Positions 1 through 9,658 of a DNA stretch of 64,000 nucleotides are shown here, one piece after another. The stretch is from Lentzea albidocapillata. Lineage in GTDB: Bacteria; Actinomycetota; Actinomycetes; Mycobacteriales; Pseudonocardiaceae. Position 1 is the stretch's first letter; the number at the start of each line of letters is the position of its first letter. Below the pieces are notes generated by a model. It made no database searches. It had not been told where the DNA came from and saw nothing but the letters and a program-made list of their open reading frames with translations. Made by a program: the position numbers and the translations under genes. The DNA lies in NCBI RefSeq assembly GCF_000719115.1, contig NZ_JOEA01000013.1, forward strand, positions 186,001 through 250,000, in the 5' to 3' direction.

Positions 1-507
1 ATCGCCGTGATCAAGGTCGGCGCCGCCACCGAGACCGAGCTCAAGGAGCGCAAGCACCGCATCGAGGACGCGGTCAACGCTACGAAGGCCGCGGTCGAGG
101 AGGGCATCGTCCCCGGCGGTGGCTCCGCTCTCGTGCACGGCGCGAAGGTGCTCGACGGCGGCCTCGGCCTGTCCGGTGACGAGGCCACGGGTGTCGCGCT
201 CGTCGCGAAGGCCCTGTCCGCGCCGCTGTTCTGGATCGCCGCGAACGCCGGCCTCGAAGGCGCCGTCGTGGTGAACAAGGTCCGCGAGGGCGAGTGGGGC
301 TTCGGCATCAACGCGGCCACGCTGGAGTTCGGTGACCTGCTCGAGCAGGGCATCATCGACCCGGTCAAGGTCACGCGTTCCGCCGTGGCGAACGCCGCGT
401 CCATCGCACGCATGGTGCTCACGACCGAGAGCGCCATCGTCGAGAAGAAGGCGGACGAGCCTGCTTCCGCCGGCGGCCATGGCCACGGCCACGGGCACGG
501 CCACTGA
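1..507 (+). CDS. groEL1: Chaperonin GroEL, 3' end (His-tailed GroEL1 type), truncated by window start
   Basis: The reading frame is open from base 1, so this is the C-terminal ~168 residues of a ~540-residue chaperonin. The equatorial-domain signature [12 protein letters not shown] is visible near the start, followed by the [12 protein letters not shown] and DPVKVTRSA blocks typical of Cpn60. The protein ends in alternating Gly-His (five His), not the Gly-Gly-Met tail of the housekeeping GroEL2. His-rich tails mark GroEL1 paralogues of actinobacteria. The neighbouring whiD, bldM and sigD genes match the groEL1 locus of mycobacteria and streptomycetes. A strong terminator follows. Function (ATP-driven folding cage, cytoplasm) is from family knowledge. 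Confidence 0.95.
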   Translation: MAVIKVGAATETELKERKHRIEDAVNATKAAVEEGIVPGGGSALVHGAKVLDGGLGLSGDEATGVALVAKALSAPLFWIAANAGLEGAVVVNKVREGEWGFGINAATLEFGDLLEQGIIDPVKVTRSAVANAASIARMVLTTESAIVEKKADEPASAGGHGHGHGHGH

Positions 508-532
508 GCTAGACACTGAGTTTTCGAACTCG

Positions 533-566
533 AAAAGGGCGGCACTCTCGCGAGTGCCGCCCTTTT
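533..566 (+). terminator. Intrinsic terminator of groEL1
   Basis: A perfect 15-bp stem (AAAAGGGCGGCACTC at 533-547 with its complement at 552-566) closes on a 4-nt loop and ends in TTTT. It lies 26 bp after the groEL1 stop. The flanking A and T runs would let it work in both directions, so it could also end whiD transcription arriving on the minus strand. Confidence 0.9.
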
Positions 567-704
567 GCTTTCAAATGAGTCGCGAGTTCGCGTCGGTCGT
601 CCGGTCACCTCTTCGGGTCAACCGCCGCAGGCGATTCGGGCCGAAGCGGTGGCCGGACGACCGACTTCTCGGCGAACTCGCCGCCGTCTGCGGAGCAGCG
701 GCAA

Positions 705-1001
705 TCAAACAACAGCCAATTGTCGCTTTCGTGCCTTGATGATGTGGTCGCGCTCCGATTCCGAGAGCCCGCCCCAGATTCCATACGGTTCCTGCACTGC
801 CAGCGCGTGTTTGCGGCACATCTCCAGCACCGGGCAGGCGAGGCAGACAGCCTTGGCGCGAGCTTCCCGGCGAGATCTCGCCGGGCCCCGTTCACCGTCG
901 GGGTGGAAGAAGAACGCGCTGTCCATGCCCCGGCACGAACCGCGCATCTGCCAGTCCCACAGGTCTGCGTTGGGACCAGGGAGCCTTCGGGTGTCCGCCA
1001 T
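705..1001 (-). CDS. whiD: WhiB-family iron-sulfur regulator, WhiD/WhiB3 type
   Basis: A 98-residue protein with the four iron-sulfur cysteines at C23, C53, C56 and C62 (C-x29-C-x2-C-x5-C) and the G[I/V]WGG turn at 74-78, followed by a basic tail. The N-terminal LPGPNADLWDWQ and the FFHPDGERG block are characteristic of WhiD (Streptomyces) and WhiB3 (Mycobacterium). These bind a 4Fe-4S cluster and act with the housekeeping sigma factor. WhiD is needed for late sporulation in Streptomyces. The ATG is preceded by GGAGG at a good distance. It is transcribed divergently from the MerR gene, next to a BldM-like gene, the same setting as whiD-bldM in streptomycetes. Confidence 0.95.
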   Translation of the reverse strand: MADTRRLPGPNADLWDWQMRGSCRGMDSAFFFHPDGERGPARSRREARAKAVCLACPVLEMCRKHALAVQEPYGIWGGLSESERDHIIKARKRQLAVV

Positions 1002-1169
1002 CGAGACCGCCTCCGTGACGACTGCTCCATTCGGCTTAACGATGATCCACCGTAGAACCGCGTCAAAACTTGTTCAAGAGGCTGAAGACCCAAATCAACT
1101 GATGGGTGACGGCACGCGTGTTCGATCACTCACCCCCCGGAGTTGCCGACCGGATGAGGTGAACGGAAC

Positions 1170-2120
1170 ATGGCTCTCGTGATGACACAGCCGGAGCAGA
1201 GATCTGCCGGTGGTCACACGAGTGAGCCCCTTCTCTCAGTGGCCGCGGTGGCCAGGCGACTCGGCGTGGCTCCCGCCACCCTTCGCACCTGGGACCGCCG
1301 CTACGGACTGGGCCCGACCGGCCACACCATGGGCCGGCACCGGAAATACGGGCCACCCGACGTGGCCCGTCTCGAATTGATGCAGCGCGCTCTTCTTCGT
1401 GGTGCGTCGTCCGCCGAAGCGGCCCGTTTCGCGCTTGACTCGAAATCGTCGATGACACACGGAGTGGTTCCCGTCGCACCATCGGGTGGACGTGGACTGA
1501 AAATGCCCGGAGCGTCTCGATTGGCGCGCGGACTGGGCCGCGCCGCGGTCGCGATGGACTCCATCGCGGTGCAGGAAATGCTCGCCGACTCGCTGGCGTC
1601 CGACGGGGTGATCGCCACCTGGAACGAGGTGGTGCGCCCCGTGCTGACGGCCGTCGCCGCGCGCTGGCAGCTCTCCGGGACCGGCGTCGAGGTCGAGCAC
1701 CTGCTGAACGAGTGCGTGCTCGCGGCGTTCGTACGCGCCACACCGCTCGTCACGCTCGGGCGCAATCATCGGCCCGTGCTCTTGGCGTGCATGCCGGAGG
1801 AGAGGCACAACCTTCCGCTCTACCCGTTGGCCGCGGAACTGGCGCAGCGCGGCGTCGTCGTCCGGCAGTTGGGGGCGGCGTTGCCGATGGACGCGCTGGC
1901 CGTCGCCGTACGCCGCACCGCACCCTCCGCGGTGGTGCTGTGGGCGCAGTTGCCGCGCTACGCCGATCCGGGGGTGATCTCCGCGTTGCCGCGGACCCGG
2001 CAGCAGGTGCGGGTGTTCGTGGGAGGGCCGGGGTGGCGGCGGGGCGTGGTGACGGCGCCGGCCGAGCGCGTGGAGGACTTGGCCGCCGCTGTCGACGCGG
2101 TCGAGGCCGCCGTCACCTGA
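1170..2120 (+). CDS. MerR-family regulator with CarH/LitR-like cobalamin-binding C-terminus
   Basis: 316 residues. Residues 22-87 are a MerR winged helix (SVAAVARRLGVAPATLRTW, then RRYGLGP and the RKY wing). Residues ~125-195 resemble the four-helix B12-cap domain of CarH: W166 and E176-H177 form an exact W-x9-EH motif, the signature over the upper face of adenosylcobalamin. Residues ~200-316 look like a Rossmann-type B12 domain, with E211-R212-H213 where CarH has E-x-H (His is the lower cobalt ligand) and LGAALP in place of LGADTP. Inference: a B12- or light-responsive repressor. Whether it truly binds B12 is untested. The ATG at 1170 has GAGGTG upstream; a second ATG five codons on is possible. 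Confidence 0.8.
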   Translation: MALVMTQPEQRSAGGHTSEPLLSVAAVARRLGVAPATLRTWDRRYGLGPTGHTMGRHRKYGPPDVARLELMQRALLRGASSAEAARFALDSKSSMTHGVVPVAPSGGRGLKMPGASRLARGLGRAAVAMDSIAVQEMLADSLASDGVIATWNEVVRPVLTAVAARWQLSGTGVEVEHLLNECVLAAFVRATPLVTLGRNHRPVLLACMPEERHNLPLYPLAAELAQRGVVVRQLGAALPMDALAVAVRRTAPSAVVLWAQLPRYADPGVISALPRTRQQVRVFVGGPGWRRGVVTAPAERVEDLAAAVDAVEAAVT

Positions 2121-2206
2121 CGCTGCCTCTCTCGAGGCCCCGCCTGACGCCCGCGCCGACTGCCCACGGCCGAAGCGCCCGGCGCCTGGCGGGCAGACTC
2201 CTCACC

Positions 2207-3103
2207 GTGACCGAAGACGAGCTGCGCCGAGCCGCGTTCGGCGACTCACCCGACCTCGACGTGTGGCCCGCCCTCTCGGCGCCGAGTGCCTGGGCCAGGT
2301 GGCTCGCGGCGGTCGTCCTGGGCGGTCAGGGCCACTACGCGGCCGCCGCCACCGTGCTGGACGCGCTCCGTCACGACCCCGACCCGGTCGTGGCGTCCCT
2401 GTCTCTCTCGACTCGCGCGTCGCACCACCGTCAGCTAGGGGCCCATCACCTCGCCCGCGCCCTCGACGGCGCCGCCCTCGCGCGCGTTCAGCCTGCGGGC
2501 GAGAGCGACCCCGACGGGATCGACGCCGCAGGCGCCCGGACGGACGCTCTGCTCGGCCTCGCCGCCGATTCGCTCGGTGCCCAACGCCTGAACGAGGCCC
2601 GCAGGTTGCTCGCACGAGTTGAGACGCGCTCGTGGCGGAGTGAGGTCCGCAAGGGCTGGGTATCCGCTGAGATTGAGCTGGTGGACGGTCGCGCGCATGC
2701 CGCCGTGGCACCCGCGGAGGCGGCGTACGGCGTAGCGACGAGCAGAAAGGCGCTGCGGCACGAGCTCAAGTCGGCACTCGTTCTGGGCACCTCGTTGGTC
2801 GTGTGGGGGACCCCCGACGGCCTGAACCGCGGAGTTGAACTGGTCGAGTGTGAGCTAAATCACAGTGCGACGAAGGGACTTCATCCGTTGATCTGGCCGA
2901 GCGCTCTTGTTCTGGTGGGCCATGCCCCCACGGTGGGCGCAGTCGCCATCGACCGGGCGACGGATGCTCTGAGCTGCGTGTTACGCAGAGCTGATCCCGT
3001 CAGCCGACAGGTCGCCCTTGATTCCCCGTGGGTGCCGACCGGGCTGCTCCGTTCCGGGGAACCCCCGAACGCAGACCCTCAGGCGAACTACTTGACGGAT
3101 TAA
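2207..3103 (+). CDS. Conserved hypothetical protein, Rv3415c-like position
   Basis: 298 residues from GTG 2207 (VTEDELRRAAFGDSPDLDVW). The open frame extends further upstream but overlaps the MerR gene, and composition there is not protein-like. The body is Ala/Leu-rich and helical, with repeated L-x3-A-x2-L patterns resembling a TPR-like repeat fold (inference). No catalytic motif or membrane segment is visible. It sits between whiD/MerR and the BldM-like gene, where M. tuberculosis has Rv3415c of similar size, and the two are probably orthologous. Function unknown. Confidence 0.75.
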   Translation: MTEDELRRAAFGDSPDLDVWPALSAPSAWARWLAAVVLGGQGHYAAAATVLDALRHDPDPVVASLSLSTRASHHRQLGAHHLARALDGAALARVQPAGESDPDGIDAAGARTDALLGLAADSLGAQRLNEARRLLARVETRSWRSEVRKGWVSAEIELVDGRAHAAVAPAEAAYGVATSRKALRHELKSALVLGTSLVVWGTPDGLNRGVELVECELNHSATKGLHPLIWPSALVLVGHAPTVGAVAIDRATDALSCVLRRADPVSRQVALDSPWVPTGLLRSGEPPNADPQANYLTD

Positions 3104-3184
3104 GCACCGGATCGTGTCAAGGTTGGGCCGCCAGCGTCCGATAGGGGAGATGGAACGTCACTCGGCTGCAGGAAAGGAGTCCCC

Positions 3185-3781
3185 GTGACCACGGTCCTTA
3201 TTTGCGACGACCGGCGCAGTGTGCGGGAGGGTCTCACCCGCGTGATGTCGGCTGTCCCCGGGGTTAGCCGCATCGACTGCGTAGCGCACGGTGACGAGTT
3301 GTTGGCTCGCTTTTCAAGGCAGCCGGTCGACGTCGTCCTGGTGGGAACCCAGCGCGCCGTCCCGACCGGGGTTGAAGCAACCCGTCGGCTCGTCTCTGCG
3401 AATCCGCAGGCAAACGTCATCGTCTTCGGCGCACCCGACGACGCCGGGAGCATCGCCGCGGCGATCGCCGGCGGTGCCCGCGGCTACCTGAGGTGGGACG
3501 CGTCGCGTCCCGAGCTTGTGGCAGCCCTCGCGCACACGCTCGCCAGCACCTCGGTGCCGGCGCCTCGTCAGCCCTCCGACCCCGGCGTGCAGCTCACGGA
3601 GCGCGAGCTCCAGGTGCTGCGTGGCATGAGCCAGGGCAAGAGCAACGGTCAGATCGGCCGCGAGCTCTACCTGTCGGAGGACACGGTGAAGACGCACGCG
3701 CGTCGTCTCTTCCGCAAGCTCGGTGTGCGTGACCGCGCTCAGGCGGTCGCACACGGCTTCCGGCGAGGCCTCGTTCAGTAG
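3185..3781 (+). CDS. bldM: BldM-like orphan response regulator lacking the phospho-acceptor Asp
   Basis: 198 residues: receiver-like domain 1-120 and LuxR-type HTH ~132-195 (LTERELQVLRGMSQGKSN, then LSEDTVKTHARRLF). The C-terminal half is nearly identical in pattern to Streptomyces BldM, and length and neighbours (whiD, sigma factor) agree. In the receiver the acidic pair D8-D9 is kept, but the phosphorylation-site position reads G54 (DVVLVGTQ), and the conserved Lys of the GYLxK loop is W104. BldM is known to work as an atypical regulator, as a homodimer or with WhiI. This sequence suggests phosphorylation is impossible here. GTG start with GGAAAGGAG 5 nt upstream. Confidence 0.9.
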   Translation: MTTVLICDDRRSVREGLTRVMSAVPGVSRIDCVAHGDELLARFSRQPVDVVLVGTQRAVPTGVEATRRLVSANPQANVIVFGAPDDAGSIAAAIAGGARGYLRWDASRPELVAALAHTLASTSVPAPRQPSDPGVQLTERELQVLRGMSQGKSNGQIGRELYLSEDTVKTHARRLFRKLGVRDRAQAVAHGFRRGLVQ

Positions 3782-3793
3782 TCGCTCTTGCCG

Positions 3794-3842
3794 CACCGGC
3801 CCCGCATCCTCATATGCCGCATGTGGGGAAGCGGGGCCGGTG
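3794..3842 (+). terminator. Probable terminator after the bldM-like gene
   Basis: A 12-bp perfect stem (CACCGGCCCCGC at 3794-3805, complement at 3831-3842) lies 12 bp past the stop codon and encloses a 25-nt loop that can fold further. There is no T run, as is common in very G+C-rich actinobacteria. From 3843 to the sigma-D start (about 250 bp) no gene is evident. That stretch presumably holds the sigD promoter, but no clear -35/-10 pair was found. Confidence 0.65.
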
Positions 3843-4089
3843 GCGTGAGACGGCTCACCCGTGCAACCGGTGGGTCCTCAGGTCGCGCGTTTAGCCCAGC
3901 CCGGTGACAATGTCGCCGGGCTGTAATCCGTTCGGGCGTGTCCGCTGTTCACTCGGGGTGTCCATACCCCACCTATGAACAGAACGCCTGAAGACCGGTA
4001 CGGTGAAGCTGCTGCAACGGGTCGCTGTGAGTGACTCGTGCTGTTTCATGTCGGTGCGCCAACAAGTAACACCAGGGCTGTTGTCTGCG

Positions 4090-4662
4090 ATGACCAACTT
4101 GGGGGACGGACTGGACGCCGAAGTGGGCGCGGCCGTCGACGGCGACCGCCAGGCGATCGAACGCCTGCTGGCCTCCATTCGTCCTCTCGTGGTGCGGTAC
4201 TGCCGCGCCAGAGTTGGCAGGCAGGAGCGAAGCTTCGCTTCGGCGGACGATGTGGCCCAGGAGGTGTGTCTCGCGGTGCTCACGGCATTGCCCAGCTACC
4301 GCGATCAGGGTCGGCCCTTCCTCGCGTTCGTCTACGGGATCGCGGCTCACAAGGTGGCCGACGCACATCGGTCTGCCGCCAGGAACCGCTCCGAGCCCGT
4401 TCCCGAAGTTCCCGACGCGCCGGAGACCGAAGCTGGTCCGGAGCAGCGGGCGATGCAGGGAGAACTCTCCGGCCGGATGGCTGTGTTGTTGCGCGTCCTG
4501 CCGGAGAAGCAGCGGGAGATCCTGCTGTTGAGGGTGGTGGTCGGACTCTCCGCCGAGGAAACAGCCGAGGCGGTCGGTTCGACGCCGGGTGCGGTCCGGG
4601 TGGCGCAACATCGTGCGCTGGCTCGGCTGCGCAAATCGCTGGCAGCGGAGGAGGTGGTCTGA
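4090..4662 (+). CDS. sigD: ECF-type RNA polymerase sigma factor, SigD/ShbA family
   Basis: 190 residues from ATG 4090. The same frame is open to GTG 4003 and has an ATG at 4048, so a longer N-terminus is possible; alignment to known SigD begins about here (LDAEVGAAVDGDRQAIE). Region 2 is clear (RPLVVRYCRARVG, DDVAQEVCLAVL, YRDQGRPFLAFVYGIAAHKVADAHR), as is region 4 (LPEKQREILLLRVVVGLSAEETAEAVG, GAVRVAQHRALARLR). The sequence is very close to mycobacterial SigD and to ShbA, which in Streptomyces transcribes hrdB. It is immediately followed by its anti-sigma factor gene, as in M. tuberculosis. Confidence 0.92.
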   Translation: MTNLGDGLDAEVGAAVDGDRQAIERLLASIRPLVVRYCRARVGRQERSFASADDVAQEVCLAVLTALPSYRDQGRPFLAFVYGIAAHKVADAHRSAARNRSEPVPEVPDAPETEAGPEQRAMQGELSGRMAVLLRVLPEKQREILLLRVVVGLSAEETAEAVGSTPGAVRVAQHRALARLRKSLAAEEVV

Positions 4663-5559
4663 GTGGCCGACGAACACGGAAAGGACGACGAGGAAGTGCG
4701 CGGACAGGACGATAGAGCCCCGCACGAACCCGTCGCCGACGATCTTTCGGCTGTACAGGCTGATGACAGGCTGCTGGACGCACTGGGGTCGGCGACTCCG
4801 GGCGTGGCCGGCTCCCTGGGCGACGACGACCTGAACGCGTTGCTGCTCGCATGGCGCAACGAGGTGGAGACGGAGCCGTTCGGCGAGCTCGTCGACACCG
4901 ACACCGCCATCGCCACGATCCAGGCTGCCCGCCCGCAGCCGGTGAGCAGGCACCGCTTCCTGATCCCGCTGGCAAGTGCCGCGGCGGTCCTGGCCATCGC
5001 CTTCACCGGCGTGAGCCTCGTCGCCCGTGACGCCCAGCCCGGCGACGCGCTCTGGGGTCTCACGCGAGTGCTCTACTCCGAGCACGCGAATTCGATCGAA
5101 GCCGCGGCCATCATCAGCGGTGACCTCGACGCGGCGCGGCTGGCGTTGCGCGAGGGCAAGGTCAACGAGGCGCGCGAGAAGCTGAACAAGGTCGGCGCGA
5201 GCCTCGGCTCGGTCTCCACGGCCGACGGCAAGCAGCAGCTCGAGCAGAAGCACAAGGAGCTCGAAAAGGAGCTCGACACCAACACCTCGACCGCGCCGCC
5301 CACCTCGACGCTCCCGCCGGTGACGCAGCCGAGCCAGTCCTCGCAGCCGTCGACCACGCCGTCGGCGCCGTCGACCACTCCGTCGACCACCCAGCCGTCC
5401 ACGCCGCCGTCGTCGCAGACTCCCGCGCCGCCGACGTCGAACGGCGAGGAGAACCCGCCGCCTCCGCCGCCGCCGGATCCCGGTGCTGAGAACCCGGGGT
5501 CGACCGGTACGAACGTCGAGTCCACCGGGCAGTCGGCCGGGAGCACCGGCTCCAACTGA
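4663..5559 (+). CDS. rsdA: Membrane anti-sigma-D factor RsdA
   Basis: 298 residues, GTG start directly abutting the sigD stop, so translation is coupled. The N-terminal ~95 residues are acidic, with the sigma-binding RsdA helix region around DDLNALLLAWRNEVE. One membrane segment follows at about 97-120 (RFLIPLASAAAVLAIAFTG). The exported part has a short helical domain with a Glu/Lys-rich coiled stretch, then ~90 residues of Ser/Thr/Pro repeats ending in a Gly/Ser tail, probably wall-spanning. In M. tuberculosis RsdA binds sigma-D domain 4 and is released by proteolysis. The same job is inferred here from position and layout. Confidence 0.88.
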   Translation: MADEHGKDDEEVRGQDDRAPHEPVADDLSAVQADDRLLDALGSATPGVAGSLGDDDLNALLLAWRNEVETEPFGELVDTDTAIATIQAARPQPVSRHRFLIPLASAAAVLAIAFTGVSLVARDAQPGDALWGLTRVLYSEHANSIEAAAIISGDLDAARLALREGKVNEAREKLNKVGASLGSVSTADGKQQLEQKHKELEKELDTNTSTAPPTSTLPPVTQPSQSSQPSTTPSAPSTTPSTTQPSTPPSSQTPAPPTSNGEENPPPPPPPDPGAENPGSTGTNVESTGQSAGSTGSN

Positions 5560-5566
5560 GACGCAG

Positions 5567-5608
5567 TGTGAACGGCCCCTGATCTTTCGAGGTCAGGGGC
5601 CGTTCACA
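5567..5608 (+). terminator. Bidirectional terminator between rsdA and the DUF5319 gene
   Basis: A perfect 16-bp inverted repeat (TGTGAACGGCCCCTGA at 5567-5582, complement at 5593-5608) with a 10-nt loop sits between two converging genes. Confidence 0.85.
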
Positions 5609-5676
5609 TGCTCAGGCGTTCACACGTCAGGTGGAATGTGACCGGGGTGCGTCCGACCTCACACCGCGCCGCGAGA

Positions 5677-7714
<2,038 letters not shown>

Positions 7715-7765
7715 GGTGTCTCGGCTGCTAGAACGCTTGCTCAACAGCTTGGAGAGGAACCACAG

Positions 7766-8899
7766 GTGCGCGATCTGGTCGAGATCGGCATGGGCCGGAC
7801 CGCGAGGCGGGCCTACGAGCTGGACGACATCGAGATCATCCCGTCGCGTCGGACGAGGTCGTCGAAGGACGTCTCCACGACGTGGCAGATCGATGCCTAC
7901 CGCTTCGACATCCCGCTGATCACCCACCCGACCGACGCCATCGTGTCGCCGGGCACGGCGGTCGCGGTCGGCGAGCTCGGTGGCCTCGGTGTGCTCAACG
8001 CCGAGGGCCTCTGGGCTCGGCACGGCGACGTGGACGAGGCGCTGTTCCGCCTGGTCCAGGCGACCGAGGACAGCGAGGACCCGGCGGCCGCGGTGAAGGT
8101 GCTGCAGGAGCTGCACGCCGCCCCGCTGCGGATGGACCTGATCGCCGAGGCGATCAAGCAGGTCCGCGAGTCGGGCGTCACCGTCGCGGTCCGCGTCAGC
8201 CCGCAGCGCGCCGCGGAGCTCACGCCGGACCTGCTGGCCGCGGGCGTCGAGATCCTGGTCGTGCAGGGCACGATCATCTCGGCCGAGCACGTGAGCCGCG
8301 GTGGTGAGCCGCTGAACCTGAAGTCGTTCATCGCGGACCTCGACATCCCGGTGATCGCCGGCGGTGTCGGCGACTACCGCACCGCCATGCACCTCATGCG
8401 CACCGGCGCGGCGGGCGTGATCGTCGGCTACGGCTACGCGCCCGGCGTCACGACCACCGACTCGGTGCTGGGCATCGGCGTGCCGATGGCCACCGCGATC
8501 GCCGACGCCGCGGCCGCGCGCCGCGACTACCTCGACGAGACCGGCGGCCGCTACGTGCACGTCATCGCCGACGGCGGCGTCACGACCTCGGGCGACGTGG
8601 CGAAGTCCATCGCCTGCGGTGCCGACGCCGTGATGCTCGGCGAGCCGCTGGCCGCCGCGACCGAGGCACCGGGCCAGGGCCTGTACTGGACGGCGGCGTC
8701 CGCGCACCCGTCCGTGCCGCGCAGCCTCGTCGCCGAGGCGGTGGACCAGGAGCTCGACCTGCGCAAGCTGCTGTTCGGCCCGTCCGCCGACCCGCGCGGC
8801 GTGACGAACCTGTTCGGCGCTCTGAAGAGGGCGATGGCCAAGACCGGCTACTCGGACCTCAAGGAGTTCCAGAAGGTCGGCCTGACGATCCGCGGCTGA
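7766..8899 (+). CDS. guaB3: GuaB3, IMP dehydrogenase-family protein without catalytic Cys
   Basis: 377 residues, GTG start with GGAGAGGA 8 nt upstream. Has the IMPDH barrel (AYELDDIEIIPSRRTR at the start, ADGGVTTSGDVAKSI near the end) but no CBS domains. At the catalytic loop, where GuaB has PGSICTTR, this protein reads APGVTTTD, so the nucleophilic Cys and the following Arg are both replaced. It therefore cannot use ordinary IMPDH chemistry. Located just after guaB as in mycobacteria (guaB2-guaB3). The exact reaction in actinobacteria is not known to me. Confidence 0.93.
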   Translation: MRDLVEIGMGRTARRAYELDDIEIIPSRRTRSSKDVSTTWQIDAYRFDIPLITHPTDAIVSPGTAVAVGELGGLGVLNAEGLWARHGDVDEALFRLVQATEDSEDPAAAVKVLQELHAAPLRMDLIAEAIKQVRESGVTVAVRVSPQRAAELTPDLLAAGVEILVVQGTIISAEHVSRGGEPLNLKSFIADLDIPVIAGGVGDYRTAMHLMRTGAAGVIVGYGYAPGVTTTDSVLGIGVPMATAIADAAAARRDYLDETGGRYVHVIADGGVTTSGDVAKSIACGADAVMLGEPLAAATEAPGQGLYWTAASAHPSVPRSLVAEAVDQELDLRKLLFGPSADPRGVTNLFGALKRAMAKTGYSDLKEFQKVGLTIRG

Positions 8900-8913
8900 T
8901 CCCGATCGACGTC

Positions 8914-8945
8914 GAGGGGCGCGTTCCTGCCGGAACGCGCCCCTC
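8914..8945 (+). terminator. Terminator after guaB3
   Basis: Perfect 14-bp stem GAGGGGCGCGTTCC (8914-8927) with complement at 8932-8945 and a TGCC loop, 14 bp past the guaB3 stop. Confidence 0.9.
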
Positions 8946-9047
8946 TGCGCGTCGACGACCCTGTGCGCGGCGATCGCGGAGGCGATCGCCGCATGGGCCC
9001 AAACCTGATCTTGCAACCAGACGGCTACCCCGCGCGTCCTCTTGAGC

Positions 9048-9272
9048 GTGGAATTGGATGCCTTGTTCGGCGACGGCAAGAACAGTGATGTGGACACGAT
9101 CGACCCGGACGCCGAGGTCCAAGAGTTCGAGATCGAGGAAGTGCCCGAGGAGGATGAGGGCGTCGGCGGCATCGGCTGGCAGATGCTGACCCTGTTCGTC
9201 TGCGGTGGGCTGGTGATCACCGCGCTGGCCGTGTCGTTCATGGTCTGGGCGATCGAGGGCCTGGTGTTCTGA
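9048..9272 (+). CDS. Small acidic single-pass membrane protein
   Basis: 74 residues from GTG 9048 (TTG 9042 is also in frame). The first ~45 residues are strongly acidic (Asp/Glu in almost every turn, e.g. EEVPEEDEG), followed by one hydrophobic helix (MLTLFVCGGLVITALAVSF) ending at the C-terminus. The N-terminus is predicted in the cytoplasm. Unrecognised. It lies between the guaB3 terminator and a toxin-antitoxin pair. Confidence 0.65.
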   Translation: MELDALFGDGKNSDVDTIDPDAEVQEFEIEEVPEEDEGVGGIGWQMLTLFVCGGLVITALAVSFMVWAIEGLVF

Positions 9273-9319
9273 GTCGACGGGTGCGCCTGCCCGCGCACCC
9301 TCGACTTTCTGTCCAGTTT

Positions 9320-9338
9320 TTCTGTACAGTTCTGTACA
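9320..9338. promoter_or_regulatory. Probable antitoxin operator: tandem TTCTGTACA repeats
   Basis: TTCTGTACA occurs at 9320-9328 and again at 9330-9338, one helical turn apart, each carrying the palindrome TGTACA. The second copy touches the antitoxin start codon. Two in-phase palindromes at the start of a Phd-type gene are what an autorepressing antitoxin dimer would bind (inference). Confidence 0.65.
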
Positions 9339-9658
9339 TGACCGCAATTCACGAGGCTCGCGAGCTGACCGTCACGGAGGCCGCGAAACGTGGCGTCGCC
9401 GGGCTGGTCGCCGACGCCGAGCAGGGTGGTCCGGTGGTCGTCACGCGACACAGTCGGCCGGTGGCCGCTGTTGTCCCGATGAGTCGCCTGGCTGAGATCG
9501 ACGAAGCGGCGGCTGACCTGAGGGACCTGGCGCTCGTGCTCGCACGGTCGGCTGCTGACTCTGGTCGGCGCACGTCCTTCGACGACGTGCTGGCGGCGTT
9601 CGGGCACACCCGTGAGTCGCTGGCAGCGGTGGAGGACGACGACTCGCTCGATGGCTGA
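9338..9658 (+). CDS. Phd/YefM-type antitoxin
   Basis: 106 residues from ATG 9338. The N-terminal fold is typical of Phd/YefM antitoxins: ELTVTEAAKRGVAGLVADAEQGGPVVVTRHSRPVAAVVPMSRL, with the beta-strand VVVTRHSRPVAAVV diagnostic. The C-terminal half is Ala/Asp-rich and probably disordered until it wraps the toxin. It overlaps the downstream toxin start by 8 bp, so the two are translated together. The repeat just upstream is its likely operator. Confidence 0.85.
   Translation: MTAIHEARELTVTEAAKRGVAGLVADAEQGGPVVVTRHSRPVAAVVPMSRLAEIDEAAADLRDLALVLARSAADSGRRTSFDDVLAAFGHTRESLAAVEDDDSLDG

Noticed and set aside
2207..2711. Alternative minus-strand Arg-rich frames opposite the Rv3415c-like gene
   Set aside because: Arg/Pro-rich translations without domains; codon-position bias supports the plus strand.
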